Source of the DNA: Oscarella lobularis
Lineage: Eukaryota > Porifera > Homoscleromorpha > Homosclerophorida > Oscarellidae
Assembly: GCF_947507565.1 (NCBI RefSeq)
Contig: NC_089181.1
Location: forward strand, 2,055,614 to 2,119,613
DNA: 64,000 bases
Reading direction: 5' to 3'
A program made the translations under genes and the position numbers. Below, one piece after another: positions 32,256 to 42,873 of the stretch. The notes beneath the pieces were generated by a model. The model made no database searches, was not told the origin of the DNA, and saw nothing but the letters and a program-made list of their open reading frames with translations. Position 1 is the first letter of the stretch. The number at the start of each line of letters is the position of its first letter.

Positions 32256-35200
32256 ATGGGAAAATGTTACGCTCTCCTTATTCTTCTCGTCGTCGAGTTG
32301 ACTCTGACTTCAGGTACAGTACTGTAGATCGTCTCACCGCCTCTCCTTTGTTTCGGCGAAACAATTACAGCTTCTCGAGAGGTGTTATCACCCGTCCGCG
32401 CATCTGCTGAGGTTCCCCTCGCTCTCTACGCAGTTTCTAGAGTGTCTCGCTTTGCGCGAATCCTTAAGCTTGCAGTGAAATCGACGAAGTTCGAAACGCT
32501 TCCTCCCGCGAGAAGCCTGTCGAGCGAGCGGGCTTCCTCTTTCGTTTTGTCGCCTTCGCGAACTACTTCCGTAAAAAGCGATCCGGATTCGATGAAGGGC
32601 GGCCTCGCGACCCCGTCTTTACACCCACCACCCTTCAAAGACTTTTATCGGACAGCGTGTTTATTTATAAGGGTTCTCTTGTTGTCGCCGCGATTACCCT
32701 AATGGGTGCTGCGATCGTCACAACGCAGCGTGTCTCGGTATCGCCCTCACGATTTTATTCGTGCGCTCACGCGTAGTGTTCTAGACGCGGGCTGCTTTTT
32801 TCAGAGCAACCTTTCGAATTGCGGCGGCGTTCCGTTCGGCACGATGAAGATCGGAATGAGAGTGCGTTTGAATCGCACGACTCACTGTCTAGGCCTTTGT
32901 AGAGTCTACTTTGTGTAGACGACGTTCCGAAAATCGACGTCGTTGGACGTCTCGGGGTTGAAACTTCCCGCGAACGGTTCAGTCGAGTTCTTCGTTCCGA
33001 ACGGCGCGGGGGAAAAGGTTGGCGCAGATACCGAAGCGAATTTCGACGCTTGACTCTCCATTTTACAGGGCATTTCGCTGGGCGGCGATGCGTGGATGTT
33101 GAATCTCGCCGTCAGTGTGGGAAATTTGTCGACGGAACGGAACTCCACAGTCGTGGAACTCAAGTCCGAGAATTCAAGCGGTATCGCAGGATAATGCGCG
33201 TCTCCTTTTTGCCTGCGCTAAGGAAACATTTTACAGAACGAGCCTGCTATCTGCTGATTGTGCGTAGCTATTTTGTGAATACTGCTGCTACTACTGCTAC
33301 TGCTATTAATAGCAGCCTGAAGTTGCTGACAAGTAGTCCGTGTGGACAAACGGTACCATATGATGTATATCCTGGCATAACGGTATCTCTTCTCCATGTT
33401 TGACTGACTTAATGAAACGCTTTCCTTGTTGACAGAACTGGCCGATCGTGAGTCGGTCTCATTTCATTGTGACTTTGCTCTGGAGTAACAATATACTTTC
33501 CATCCGCGTCGCCGGGGAGAAGCCCGTGAATGCATACGTCAATTCGTCGATCCGGCTAGTGCGACTTGGCTTCCCACCGGAGTTGAACAGAACGTTGTAC
33601 CAATCAGTAGGGAAGATTTCCGCGTTTCGTGCATACAAGTGCAGCAACTCAGAAAGTAGTAACAATTACTAAATAAGTCAGTATAAGAAAATTTTATCCT
33701 TTTTTTTAGTTACTGAGTGCGTCAAATGGCTTGAAAATCAGCCACCTTGTCAAATGATTCCTAGCACTTCGACTTCGAAATTCCAGCCAACGTCATCGTC
33801 GTCGTCGTCATCTCCGTCAACTTTTACTGGAACTCCTATGACGTTGTCTTCACCAGCAACGACAAATGAGTCTGCTGAGACTTCAAATACAGCTCTTCTT
33901 ATTGGCATAGGAGTCGGAATAGGAGTTGCGTGCATTCTCTTGATTGTCATCATTATTCTCATTGTAGCGTGTTGGTGTTCACGCAGTGCAATGATGTCAG
34001 GCGCGTATCGTACGACGTCTTCGAGACGTAAGGACAGAGAATCTACCCTCTGCATCCTAATACAATGACTTATAGAAAAAAAACACGCAACAGCAAGAAC
34101 CAGTCCGGATTACGCGGATCCGGATGATATAAGTCCAAGTCTCCCAATCCAAGGAAAAGACGGTTACCTCTCGGCAGTTCCGTCTCTGACACACATGCCA
34201 CGCCAGCTCGTCAAAACCTCCTCCGGCGAATACGACTACACGTACGCCAGCCTTCGACGATCTCGAGACGGCAGCCTGAGCAGCTTGGGCCTTTCTCTCG
34301 TCGATCGTCCGCGAGCGGCGACCCCTTCACCGGATCCGGAAGGCGAGCTGCCTGACGTGTTTAAGGAAAAAGCTCAATACTGTTCAGAAAACGAGTCGGC
34401 TTATTCGAGTGACATTGGCAATGCTGGCGGCTATCTTCCGGCTCGTGTTCCCCCAGTAGGCCTGGTATCATTTACCCCAGTGTAGATACTGATCTTTTTC
34501 TCTCTCAGACTTACCACGAGTTGGAGACGGAATTGGATGATGGAACGTATGCGTCGCTTTCGCGTTCCGACAGCGAGACGTTTTGGATGCCCGGCGATTC
34601 GGTGGATGACCTGTACGCGCAATTCGAGGGCAAGCGTTTCCGCGTCATCAATCGCGAGAAAATTGGATTTCAAGAACAGATCGGAGCTGGGTAGGCGAGC
34701 TAGTCGATGTGTAGGCGGATTCTCGTACGTTTTGATTCTAAAGGGCGTTTGGGGACGTGGAGAAGGCGTTCTGGTTTGTGGTACGTAAATCTTCTCATAT
34801 AAAAAGTCTTATTCTATACTCGGCTCTTCTCAGACGGAAGATAAGAGCTTGACTGTAGCGGTTAAGAAGATGGCTGAAGGCGCCAGCGACGAAGATCGAG
34901 TCAAATTTCTTCAAGAGGCCGCAATCATGGGACAATTCATACACAGGAACGTCGTCGCTCTCTGTGGAATTGTCCTGTCTTCAATTGAAGTTAGTTCGAA
35001 GGCGTTTCAATCGCAGTCATCAATGATTTGTTTTAGCCTTTGATTGTATTGGAATTTATGCCTAACGGAGATCTCAAAACCTATTTGCAGCATTTGAAAG
35101 AGTAAGTTTGATTAGTGACCCATTCGGGCTCACGCTAGTGCCGTGTGATGTAGCTCCGTCAGTCCGAAGACTCTGAACGAGTTGCTTGTCATGGCTCGTG

Positions 35201-36043
35201 ACGTAGCAGCTGGAATGGAGTACCTGGCAAAGAAACAGTTCGTGCACAGAGTAAGCTTTGTTGTCATTTTTACGTGGTTTTGTGTGCCAAGTTTTTAAAA
35301 TCTTATGCTTACCGGTACGCAGGACTTGGCCGCTCGCAATATCTTGTTAGATTGGAGAAAGACGTGCAAGGTAATTACGCGAATCGGTCAACTCTGCTTC
35401 TGGGAACGGCTCGTCCTAGATTGGAGACTTTGGGCTGGCGAGAGATTTGTCTAATGAAATGTACTATTTGACCCGGGGCAGCAGCATTCCTATTCGTTGG
35501 ACAGCACCTGAGGCACGACGTGTTGCTATTTGAGTGACCCAATTCACGTGTGAAAGACACTTTTCTAGGCTGTGACGAAGCGTCGGTATTCTGCTGCCAG
35601 TGACGTCTGGAGCTATGGTATTGTGCTCTATGAAATGTGGTCACTGGGCGAAAGGCCATATGGCAGTTGGGGCAATAAAACGGTAGGGATTCTAGCTAGG
35701 GAGTACATGACTGTTGCATTTGTGCACCGTAGGTTATTGATTGGCTCACCGAAGGTCACCGTCTGGCTCCTCCACCTGCTTGTTCTCATCCTGTTTACTC
35801 TCTGATGATTCAGTGCTGGTATGCATGATGTGGAACGGTTGTTGGTATCTTACGCTGTGTCGTTTTAGGCATCCTGACCACCACTCTCGTCCGTCTTTTG
35901 AGGACATCGTGGTTCGCTTGTCTGAGCCGGATTCCTGTCTGTTGACAAATGCCAAAGAGATAGAGAAACCATCGGGCACTCTTGGGGGTCCTCTTGAAGA
36001 AAGTAAGCCAATGTATAAAGAGTTGCAGGCAACGTATTTGTGA
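32256..36043 (+). CDS. Receptor tyrosine kinase RTK4, diverged ectodomain and long tyrosine-rich juxtamembrane region
   Basis: Signal peptide from 32256 ([18 protein letters not shown]). Ectodomain exons include [20 protein letters not shown], a [19 protein letters not shown] exon and a [15 protein letters not shown] exon, resembling the ConA/LamG-like fold of RTK2. A short Ser/Thr stalk is followed by a membrane segment ([20 protein letters not shown], 33900-33965). The juxtamembrane exon holds several tyrosines in acidic or YASL contexts ([26 protein letters not shown]). The kinase has a GAGAFGDV loop, [37 protein letters not shown] and the C terminus [10 protein letters not shown]. Exons 2-4 (32312-33180) are the least certain. 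It is clearly a relative of RTK1-3 but outside the recent duplications. Confidence 0.8.
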
Positions 36044-36163
36044 GTTGCTGCAAGCGATTTGAAGCAGGGTTGGTTAGCTAAGAAACGGTTGCGTTTTTTC
36101 TTCGAATAAGTAGTTCTGTCAAGGTAATTAACGAGTTTCAAACTTCTCAATATGAATATTGAT

Positions 36164-36191
36164 GATTCATTCATTCATTCATTCATTCATT
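36164..36191 (+). repeat. ATTC microsatellite
   Basis: Six to seven tandem 'attc' units in the 270-base gap between RTK4 and the first monooxygenase gene. Nothing else is seen in that gap. Confidence 0.9.
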
Positions 36192-36312
36192 AACCACCTC
36201 CAGTTCTTTCAGGTTCAGACCGCAGCCCAGCACTTAGAAAATAATTCGTTGGAATTTTTGGCTTGCACAAAACCCAAAGTTGATGAAAAGCGCTTCTCAG
36301 TTGCACGAAAGC

Positions 36313-38097
36313 ATGTCGAAGACCACCGTCAGACTGCTGGCGGTGTTCCTGTGCTCTAGTGCAAGCACACTTGCCTACAGAATGTTCCAAAACAACATTC
36401 CAAGCGGCGATCGAGTTCGCCATCCGTGCTACAACGACGACGACGACGACGACGAACTGAACGAACAGTGGCAAGGCGTTGGGCATACGTCTTCGTTCGG
36501 TGGAACGAGTCTCAATGTATTTGGTCGACGATTTGCAGCCGAAGGCTACATGTGGACGAAGGCTTTGTGCGAAGAAGACTCGGACGGCGACGGACGTTCG
36601 AATGGGGTTGAACTCAACGATCCGCTCTGCACGTGGCCGTTGAACGTCAATTTTTCGCCCGTCGTCTTAGCAACGCATCCGGGCTACAAGGACCCCGTGG
36701 AACGATTTCCCTACAATGCCAGCGACGAAACGACGCTCGACTGCGCTCGCCTTCGTGCAGCCGCGCGCCCGTGCGGTATCGTTCAACGTTCGGACGTTCG
36801 ACATTTCGACGTTCAGCTTCCGCGTCGCCTCGCCGTTTCGTGGAAGCGCGAGACGACGTACACTTGCTACAACGTTCGCGTGCCGGCCGATCGCAAATTC
36901 CACGTCGTCGCGTGGGGCCCGATTCTCGACAACATCGACGTCGTTCATCACGTCTCCCTATACGGTTGCTCGTGGTCCGTCGCCGAATCGGATCCGTACG
37001 AGTGCCCAATGACGCCTCTCAAGTGCACGCGTCTCATCGCCGCGTGGACATTCGCCATGGGTAATGAAACTTTCTGTCAATTGAGTGGCTTCAACGCCGC
37101 TTATCCGTTCGGCGCCGGCGTGTTCGAATGGGCCGTCCTGCGCGTTCACTGGCGAAATCGCTTTCGTCTAAGCGATCAGTTCGACGCGTCCGGCTTGCGA
37201 ATCTACTACACGCCCAACGTGCGTCCGTGGGACTTGGGCACGCTCGTCGTCGGACAGCGAGTGCTGAAAATTCCGCCGCGTCAATCCGAAGTGACGGTGA
37301 GCGGTAAGTGTCGTCTCGTCGACTGCATGTCGTCGTTTCTCAACGGCAATTCCATACACGTGTTTCTCGCCGTCAATCACATGCACGTGCACGGACGCGA
37401 GATCGAAACGGTCGTCTATCGAGGAAGCGACACGAAACGCCTGTCGCCAATCGTTATCGCTCGCGATTCCTCCTTCAATTACGAAGATCCGAATTTTCAC
37501 GGTCTTTTTACTCAACCGGTCACCGTTTATCCTGGCGATTCAATCGAAGTGACGTGCAGGTATTCGTCGATAGATCAGGACAAAACGATTCACTATGGCG
37601 AGAGTTTGACCGAGGAGGAGATGTGCTACTCGTACTTGTCGTATTATCCGCGACGCAGTGCGCACCAGGGAAGCACGGTGTGCGCCAGCTACGGATCATT
37701 CGATCATTGCGACTACATTCATTTGTATGAAGCCGACTTGAATCGCTATTCGGACGCTTGTGAGCCGTGGTCTTTTGTGTCTGAGCTGATTGACACGGTC
37801 TTGTTGTCGTGCTTCGATGCCGTGCCGTCAATTTACTGCTCAAAACACTGCACGGCGCTCTGGGATGCCGTCTACGAGAACGAGTGCATGGCGTGTGGTA
37901 CGGCGAGTCGACGAGCGATTGAGGATCACTTTCGACAGAATGCCATGTATCAGACTTTGGTTCAGATGCGTTTGCGTTGTGCGTCGAAGAGCTACAACGT
38001 CTCTTGTCCTGAGACGTCGTCATCTTCGGCTCGTACGTCAAGTGCTGTTGGCTCTCTGCTCATTCTTGGCTATCTTTTCACTTACTCTGTGTTGTAA
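36313..38097 (+). CDS. Temptin-DBH-like copper monooxygenase 1 (single exon)
   Basis: 594 residues in one exon. An upstream in-frame ATG at 36280 exists, but the ATG at 36313 places the signal peptide (MSKTTVRLLAVFLCSSAS) at the N terminus, as in its paralogues. Residues about 24-115 form a temptin domain: IPSGDRVRHPC, GVGHTSSFGG, FGRRFAAEG and the calcium-loop-like DSDGDGRSNGVEL. The rest is a copper type II ascorbate-dependent monooxygenase of the DBH/PHM family with all expected ligands: His212-His213 and His279 for the first copper, and His356, His358 (HMH) and Met437 (EEMC) for the second. A Cys-rich tail ends in a hydrophobic stretch without basic residues, typical of a GPI-anchor signal. 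The substrate is unknown. The family hydroxylates phenethylamines or peptidyl-glycine. Confidence 0.85.
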   Translation: MSKTTVRLLAVFLCSSASTLAYRMFQNNIPSGDRVRHPCYNDDDDDDELNEQWQGVGHTSSFGGTSLNVFGRRFAAEGYMWTKALCEEDSDGDGRSNGVELNDPLCTWPLNVNFSPVVLATHPGYKDPVERFPYNASDETTLDCARLRAAARPCGIVQRSDVRHFDVQLPRRLAVSWKRETTYTCYNVRVPADRKFHVVAWGPILDNIDVVHHVSLYGCSWSVAESDPYECPMTPLKCTRLIAAWTFAMGNETFCQLSGFNAAYPFGAGVFEWAVLRVHWRNRFRLSDQFDASGLRIYYTPNVRPWDLGTLVVGQRVLKIPPRQSEVTVSGKCRLVDCMSSFLNGNSIHVFLAVNHMHVHGREIETVVYRGSDTKRLSPIVIARDSSFNYEDPNFHGLFTQPVTVYPGDSIEVTCRYSSIDQDKTIHYGESLTEEEMCYSYLSYYPRRSAHQGSTVCASYGSFDHCDYIHLYEADLNRYSDACEPWSFVSELIDTVLLSCFDAVPSIYCSKHCTALWDAVYENECMACGTASRRAIEDHFRQNAMYQTLVQMRLRCASKSYNVSCPETSSSSARTSSAVGSLLILGYLFTYSVL

Positions 38098-38471
38098 AAC
38101 GTTTGCAGCTGTATGTGTGTGTGTGTGATGTCTCAATTTGCTGTTGTTTACATGTCTGAGTGTATGCGAATAACTTGATTGTTTTTAGATACTGTACTCT
38201 GGACTTTGGTGTTGTGGGAAACGTGTTTGCTTGGACGAAAGCGTAAAGTGGCACGGCTGTTGATGTTTGGTCACCTGGCATTCTAGACCATCACTCTCGA
38301 GCTGCAATTGATTTGAAGCAGTAAAACGGGTAATCAACGACATACGCAATAGACTAATAATTCATCAACCACCTCCGGGTCTAGTGCGAAAATGTTTTGG
38401 GATCATCGGCTTTCTGGTCATCGCACAAAAACCAAAGTTGGACGCATAACGCTTCTCAGTTGGACGACAGC
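38098..38471 (+). other. Gap between monooxygenase genes 1 and 2
   Basis: No gene is supported. It contains a short GT run near 38112-38126 (3' end of gene 1). Close to the next start it resembles the sequence before 36313 ('cgcttctcagttg'), showing that the duplicated unit included upstream sequence. Confidence 0.6.
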
Positions 38472-40259
38472 ATGGCTAAGACGGTCGTCAGCCTTCTGGC
38501 GGCACTCCTGTACTCTAGCGCAAGCACAGTCGCCTACAGAATGTTTCAGAACAAAATTCCCAGCGGTGATCAAGTGCGCCATCCGTGCCATCACGACGAC
38601 GAACTGAACAAGCCGTGGCAAGGCGTGGGGCATACATCTTCGCTCGGCGGAACGAGTCTCAATGCATTTGGTCGACGATTTGCAGCCGAAGGCTACAAGT
38701 GGACAAAGGCGTTGTGCGAAGAAGACTCGGACGGCGACGGACGTTCGAATGGAGTCGAACTCAACGATCCGCTCTGCACGTGGCCGTCAAACTCATCGAA
38801 CACCCTTTCTGTCATCGTCTCAGCAACGCATCCCGGCTACAAGGACCCCGTGGAACAATTCCCTTACAATGCCAGCGACGAATCGACGCTCGACTGCGTT
38901 CGCCTTCGCGCCAGCGCTTCGCAACCGTGTCAACGCATTCAACGTCCGGACGCCCGACATTTCGACGTTCAATTTCCGCGTCGTCTCGCCGTGCCGTCGA
39001 CGCGCGAGACGTCGTACGCTTGCTACAACGTTCGTCTGCCGTCCGATGGCAAATACGACGTCGTCGGGTGGGACCCGATTCTCGACAACATCGACGTTCT
39101 TCACCACATCGGCTTGTACAGCTGCTCGTGGCCCATGCCCGAAACGGCGCCGTACGCGTGCGAGATGGTGTCTCTCAAGTGCACGGGTCTCATCGCCGGC
39201 TGGGTCTATAGGATGGGCAATAAGACGTTTTGTTCTGCCGGTCGTTCCGACAGCGCCTATCCGTTTGGCGACGGCGTGTCCGAGTGGGCCGTGCTATTCG
39301 TTCACTGGCGAAATCGCTTTCGTTTGAGGGATCAGTTTGATGCATCCGGCTTGCGAGTTCACTACGTGCCCAGTGGACACCTGTTGGACTTGGGCACGCT
39401 CGTCGTCGGACAGCGAGTGTTGAATATTCCGCCGCGTCGGTCCGAAGTGACGGTGAACGGTCGGTGTCATCTCGCCGACTGCGTGTCGTCTTTATTCAAC
39501 GGCAATCCCATACACGTCTATTTCGCCTATAATCACATGCACATGCACGGGCGCGACATCGAAACGGTCGTCTATCGAGCGAGCGACACGAAACGCCTGT
39601 CGCCGATTCTCATTGTTCGCGATCGACCCTTCAGTTACGACGATCCAAAATTTCAGGTTTTATATGATCGAGTGGTCACCGTTTATCCCGGCGACTCAAT
39701 CGAAGTGACGTGCAAGTATTCGTCGATGCATCAGAACAGGACAATTCACTACGGCGAGAGCTTCAGCGAAGAGATGTGCTTCACGTACTTGAAGTACTAT
39801 CAGCAACGCAGCGCGAGCCAGGGCACGACGGTGTGCGCCAGCTACGGACCCTTCGATCATTGCGACTACATCCATTTGTACGAAGCCGACTTGAATCGCT
39901 ATTCGGACGCTTGTGAACCGTGGTCCTTCGTGTCTCAGCTGATCGATACGGTCTTGTCGTCGTGCTACAATACTGTGCCGTCGATCTACTGTTCAAAACA
40001 ATGCACGGCACTCTGGGATGCCATCTATGAAAACGAGTGCATGGCATGTGGCACGGCGAGTCGGCAAGCGATTGATGATCACTTTCGACACAATGCTATG
40101 TATCAGACTTTAGTTCAGATGCGTTTGCATTGTGCTTCGAAAAGCTACAACGTCACTTGTCCTGAGACGTCGACGTCATCTTCTGCTCGTATTTCACGTG
40201 GTGTTGGCTTTCTGTTCGTTATTCTCGCCTGCTATTTTTTCGCTCATTCTGTGCTGTGA
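38472..40259 (+). CDS. Temptin-DBH-like copper monooxygenase 2 (single exon)
   Basis: 595 residues. The internal ATG at 38472 is preferred to 38397 because it starts the signal peptide (MAKTVVSLLAALLYSSAS). It is a close paralogue of gene 1. The temptin domain contains IPSGDQVRHPC, GVGHTSSLGG, FGRRFAAEG and DSDGDGRSNGVEL. The monooxygenase domain contains the His-His pair (VLHHIGLYSC), VHW, NHMHMHG and EEMCF, so both copper sites are complete. The tail ends in a hydrophobic stretch (FLFVILACYFFAHSVL), consistent with GPI anchoring. Like gene 1 it lacks the intron that genes 3 and 4 have between FAAEG and the Trp of the temptin domain. Confidence 0.85.
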   Translation: MAKTVVSLLAALLYSSASTVAYRMFQNKIPSGDQVRHPCHHDDELNKPWQGVGHTSSLGGTSLNAFGRRFAAEGYKWTKALCEEDSDGDGRSNGVELNDPLCTWPSNSSNTLSVIVSATHPGYKDPVEQFPYNASDESTLDCVRLRASASQPCQRIQRPDARHFDVQFPRRLAVPSTRETSYACYNVRLPSDGKYDVVGWDPILDNIDVLHHIGLYSCSWPMPETAPYACEMVSLKCTGLIAGWVYRMGNKTFCSAGRSDSAYPFGDGVSEWAVLFVHWRNRFRLRDQFDASGLRVHYVPSGHLLDLGTLVVGQRVLNIPPRRSEVTVNGRCHLADCVSSLFNGNPIHVYFAYNHMHMHGRDIETVVYRASDTKRLSPILIVRDRPFSYDDPKFQVLYDRVVTVYPGDSIEVTCKYSSMHQNRTIHYGESFSEEMCFTYLKYYQQRSASQGTTVCASYGPFDHCDYIHLYEADLNRYSDACEPWSFVSQLIDTVLSSCYNTVPSIYCSKQCTALWDAIYENECMACGTASRQAIDDHFRHNAMYQTLVQMRLHCASKSYNVTCPETSTSSSARISRGVGFLFVILACYFFAHSVL

Positions 40260-40388
40260 AGAACGAGCGAGCACACGTTTGCAGCTGTATGTCTCTCAAT
40301 CTGTCTGAGTGTGTGCGAATGATTCTCGTTTATGAATGTATTTATTAGATACACTGTAGCGTGCTCTACGAGAAAAAGCTGGCGAGCT

Positions 40389-40644
40389 TCATTTGTTCGA
40401 GGCCTTCTTCTGCTCGTTGATGCACTGCTGAAAGGCTTTGACTTCTGTTTGACATTTTCTCCAGTCGCGATGCTCTGCCATGCAATCCTGGAAGCAGACG
40501 GGGCCACGTAGTCACAGCAATCGACCACCGAAGGATTCTCACTTGAAGGCGGTAGTGGAACAAAGCACAGCCGGACTTCTTTATAGCTAAGTCAAAGGGA
40601 TCAACTTCGTCTTCGTCAGTTTGAAAATCTCTAGGACTGGACAT
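40389..40644 (-). CDS. COA4: COA4-like twin CX9C mitochondrial protein (cytochrome c oxidase assembly factor 4)
   Basis: A two-exon, 66-residue protein on the minus strand that is easy to miss. Exon 1 is 40543-40644 (MSSPRDFQTDEDEVDPFDLA..), and exon 2 is 40489-or-less, 40389-40487 (DCMAEHRDWRKCQ.. ending ASNK), joined across a 55-base GT-AG intron. Four cysteines follow an exact C-x9-C-x9-C-x9-C pattern (SGCALFHYRLQDC, then DCMAEHRDWRKC, then the final AFQQC). The acidic DEDEVDP(F/L)D segment and the C-M-A-x-H-x-D-W-R-x-C block match the COA4/CHCHD8 family, which acts in the mitochondrial intermembrane space in complex IV assembly. It starts 80 bases from the divergent monooxygenase gene 3, so the two probably share a promoter. 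Confidence 0.88.
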
Positions 40645-40724
40645 ACGTTTACTTATCCGGGAACCTTCAAAGCAAAACATCGAAATCTCATATACTACTG
40701 TCAAAGACTCTTGCACACTCGGCT
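40645..40724. promoter_or_regulatory. Short bidirectional promoter between COA4 and monooxygenase 3
   Basis: Only 80 bases separate the two divergent start codons, so both 5' ends and the core promoter must lie here or overlap the first exons. No TATA-like or other named box is recognised. The assignment rests on spacing. Confidence 0.5.
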
Positions 40725-42654
40725 ATGAGAATGATTCGCCCAGAAACGATCGCTGTTGTGCTCGTTTTTGTGACTCTAACGTCCGCCTATAAACAATTCC
40801 AAGAGCGAATTCCAAACGGAAAGAGCATTTCTGATCCATGCAACTCGAATAAACAGTGGGGAGGCGTCGGCCACACTAACTCGCTCGGCGGCGGACAACG
40901 AAATGTTTTCGGGCGCAGATTTGCTGCTGAAGGTGAGTAGTCTATACTCTCCAGTGTAGGACCTCTGTACTCAAGTGTACTCAAGAAACATGATGAGTCA
41001 CATACAGATGTAGGCGGGGCCTGACTCGCTTTTTGTTGTCGAAGGTTTCCAATGGTCGTCGTTGTTGTGCAACGAAGACTCGGACGGCGACGGTCGCACG
41101 AACGGCGCCGAGCTGGGAGATCCGTCTTGCACTTGGCGAGCCGATTCTGGCTCCCTCCCACAATTCAATGCCACGTCACATCCAGGGTTCAAAGACCCTG
41201 TTTCCAAATACGCCTACAATGCCAGCGACGAAACGACGTTGAATTGCGCGAAAGTGGAGGCGGTGATGAATTGCTCGGCGGCCGTTCGAGGACTGGACGT
41301 ACAGTGGAAAGAAATTCGAATGCCGGCAAACACATCCATTCCTGCTCAAGAAACAACATATCGGTGCTATGATGTCGCTCTTCCTACGGATCAAAAGTAT
41401 CACGTCAGCGCTTCGCAAGCTCTTCTCGACAACTTGAACATTGTTCATCACATGATCCTGTTCAGCTGTTCGACTCCCATTTCGTCGATGAATGCCTCTG
41501 CGCCCTACGACTGTCTCATGCCGAGAAACTGCGGCACGTCGTCGATCTTAGCCGGATGGACATTCGGTAGGGGAGATTCGGTGGGATGTTACCCTGAAGA
41601 CGTACCCGCCGCTCCAGCGCTCGGCAAGGGTACGTCCGCCTGGGCCGTCCTTCAAGTTCACTGGAACAATCCTCTTCTCCTTCAAGGACAAACGGACAGT
41701 TCAGGTATACGAATTTACTTTACTCCTCATCTACGTCCGAACGACATGGGAACGCTGTTCGTTGGTCAACGCGTCATATCCATTCCTCCGGAGAAAGAAT
41801 CCGTGACGGTAACCGGGTCGTGTCGCTTTTCCGATTGCGTGTCGAGTTTGTATAATCGCAAGCCAATCGGGATTGTGACCGCTCAGAATCACATGCACCT
41901 TCTCGGTCGAGCTGGAGAAACGGTTGTCTATCGTTCGAATGACACGCGACGTCAATCGCCTATAGTAGTAGCCCGCGATCATCCCTTCAAATACGATGAT
42001 CCTGTTCGGCATTACGTTGATCCTCCACTGATGGTCTACCCTGGTGACGAAATCAAAGTGTCGTGTACGTACTCGTCTAGAGGGCAGCAAAAGGTGACGC
42101 GGTTCGGGGAGGGAACGCAGGACGAAATGTGCTTTGGAATCGTCAGCTACTATCCTCGAAGTTATGAACGTGTAAGTGGACTGTGCGCCGATTTTGGAGC
42201 AATTGACTATTGCAATTTCGTTCGTCTTCTATCGGCTTCGTCTCTTCTCGCTATGCCTCGGCGTCCACCCGCTTGCAATCCTTTGCAGTTGTTGCAGTCT
42301 CTTGCTACGGCAGCTCTGTCTCCGTGTTTTGGCACTGATTCCAGCGTCTATTGTTCATCTTCGTGCTTGAATCTTTTGGACGAGATATTTTCGAGTGAAT
42401 GCATGACGTGCAACTCGACCAGTCGCACGTTCATCGAAGACCTGTTTGCCGACAACGAGATATTTCTCGCATTTCGTCAAGTGCGACGCAATTGTCAGCC
42501 GGAAAATTCAAATGCTGGGTGCACGGACCTTGGAGAAATTTCAACGGAAACGACGACGTCTTTTCGCCCCACTGGTCGCGCTTCACAAAGCGTCGAAAAC
42601 GTCATCGAAATCACAGTTCTTGCTGGGATTGCAGTATTGCACGCTTTTGGATAA
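40725..42654 (+). CDS. Temptin-DBH-like copper monooxygenase 3 (two exons)
   Basis: 605 residues from exons 40725-40932 and 41045-42654, a phase-1 intron. Signal peptide MRMIRPETIAVVLVFVTLTS, then a temptin domain with IPNGKSISDPC, GVGHTNSLGGGQRN, FGRRFAAEG, intron, and DSDGDGRTNGAELGDPSCTW, which is the closest match here to classic temptin. The monooxygenase part has VHHMILFSC, QVHWNN, NHMHLLG and DEMCFGIVSYYP, so all copper ligands are present. The tail is hydrophobic (VLAGIAVLHAFG), giving a possible GPI signal. Gene 3 groups with gene 4 by intron position and by the GGG(Q/P)RN motif, and genes 1 and 2 form the other pair. Confidence 0.86.
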
Positions 42655-42873
42655 CGATCCAGGTTTGTTTGATTACGTGCACAGACTGCGTTTCTTCTGT
42701 TTCAGGTTAGAATAGATGGTCAACTAAAACAGCTGCAGTGTCCATCACGCATGGTCTCACAATGCATGCAATTCGCTCTACATCGTTGCTGGAGCGACAG
42801 AACTGTCAACACAACATTGTAAGCGGAAGACATATAGCGACGCTCATCCGGGTTGATGCATACCGGAGGAACA

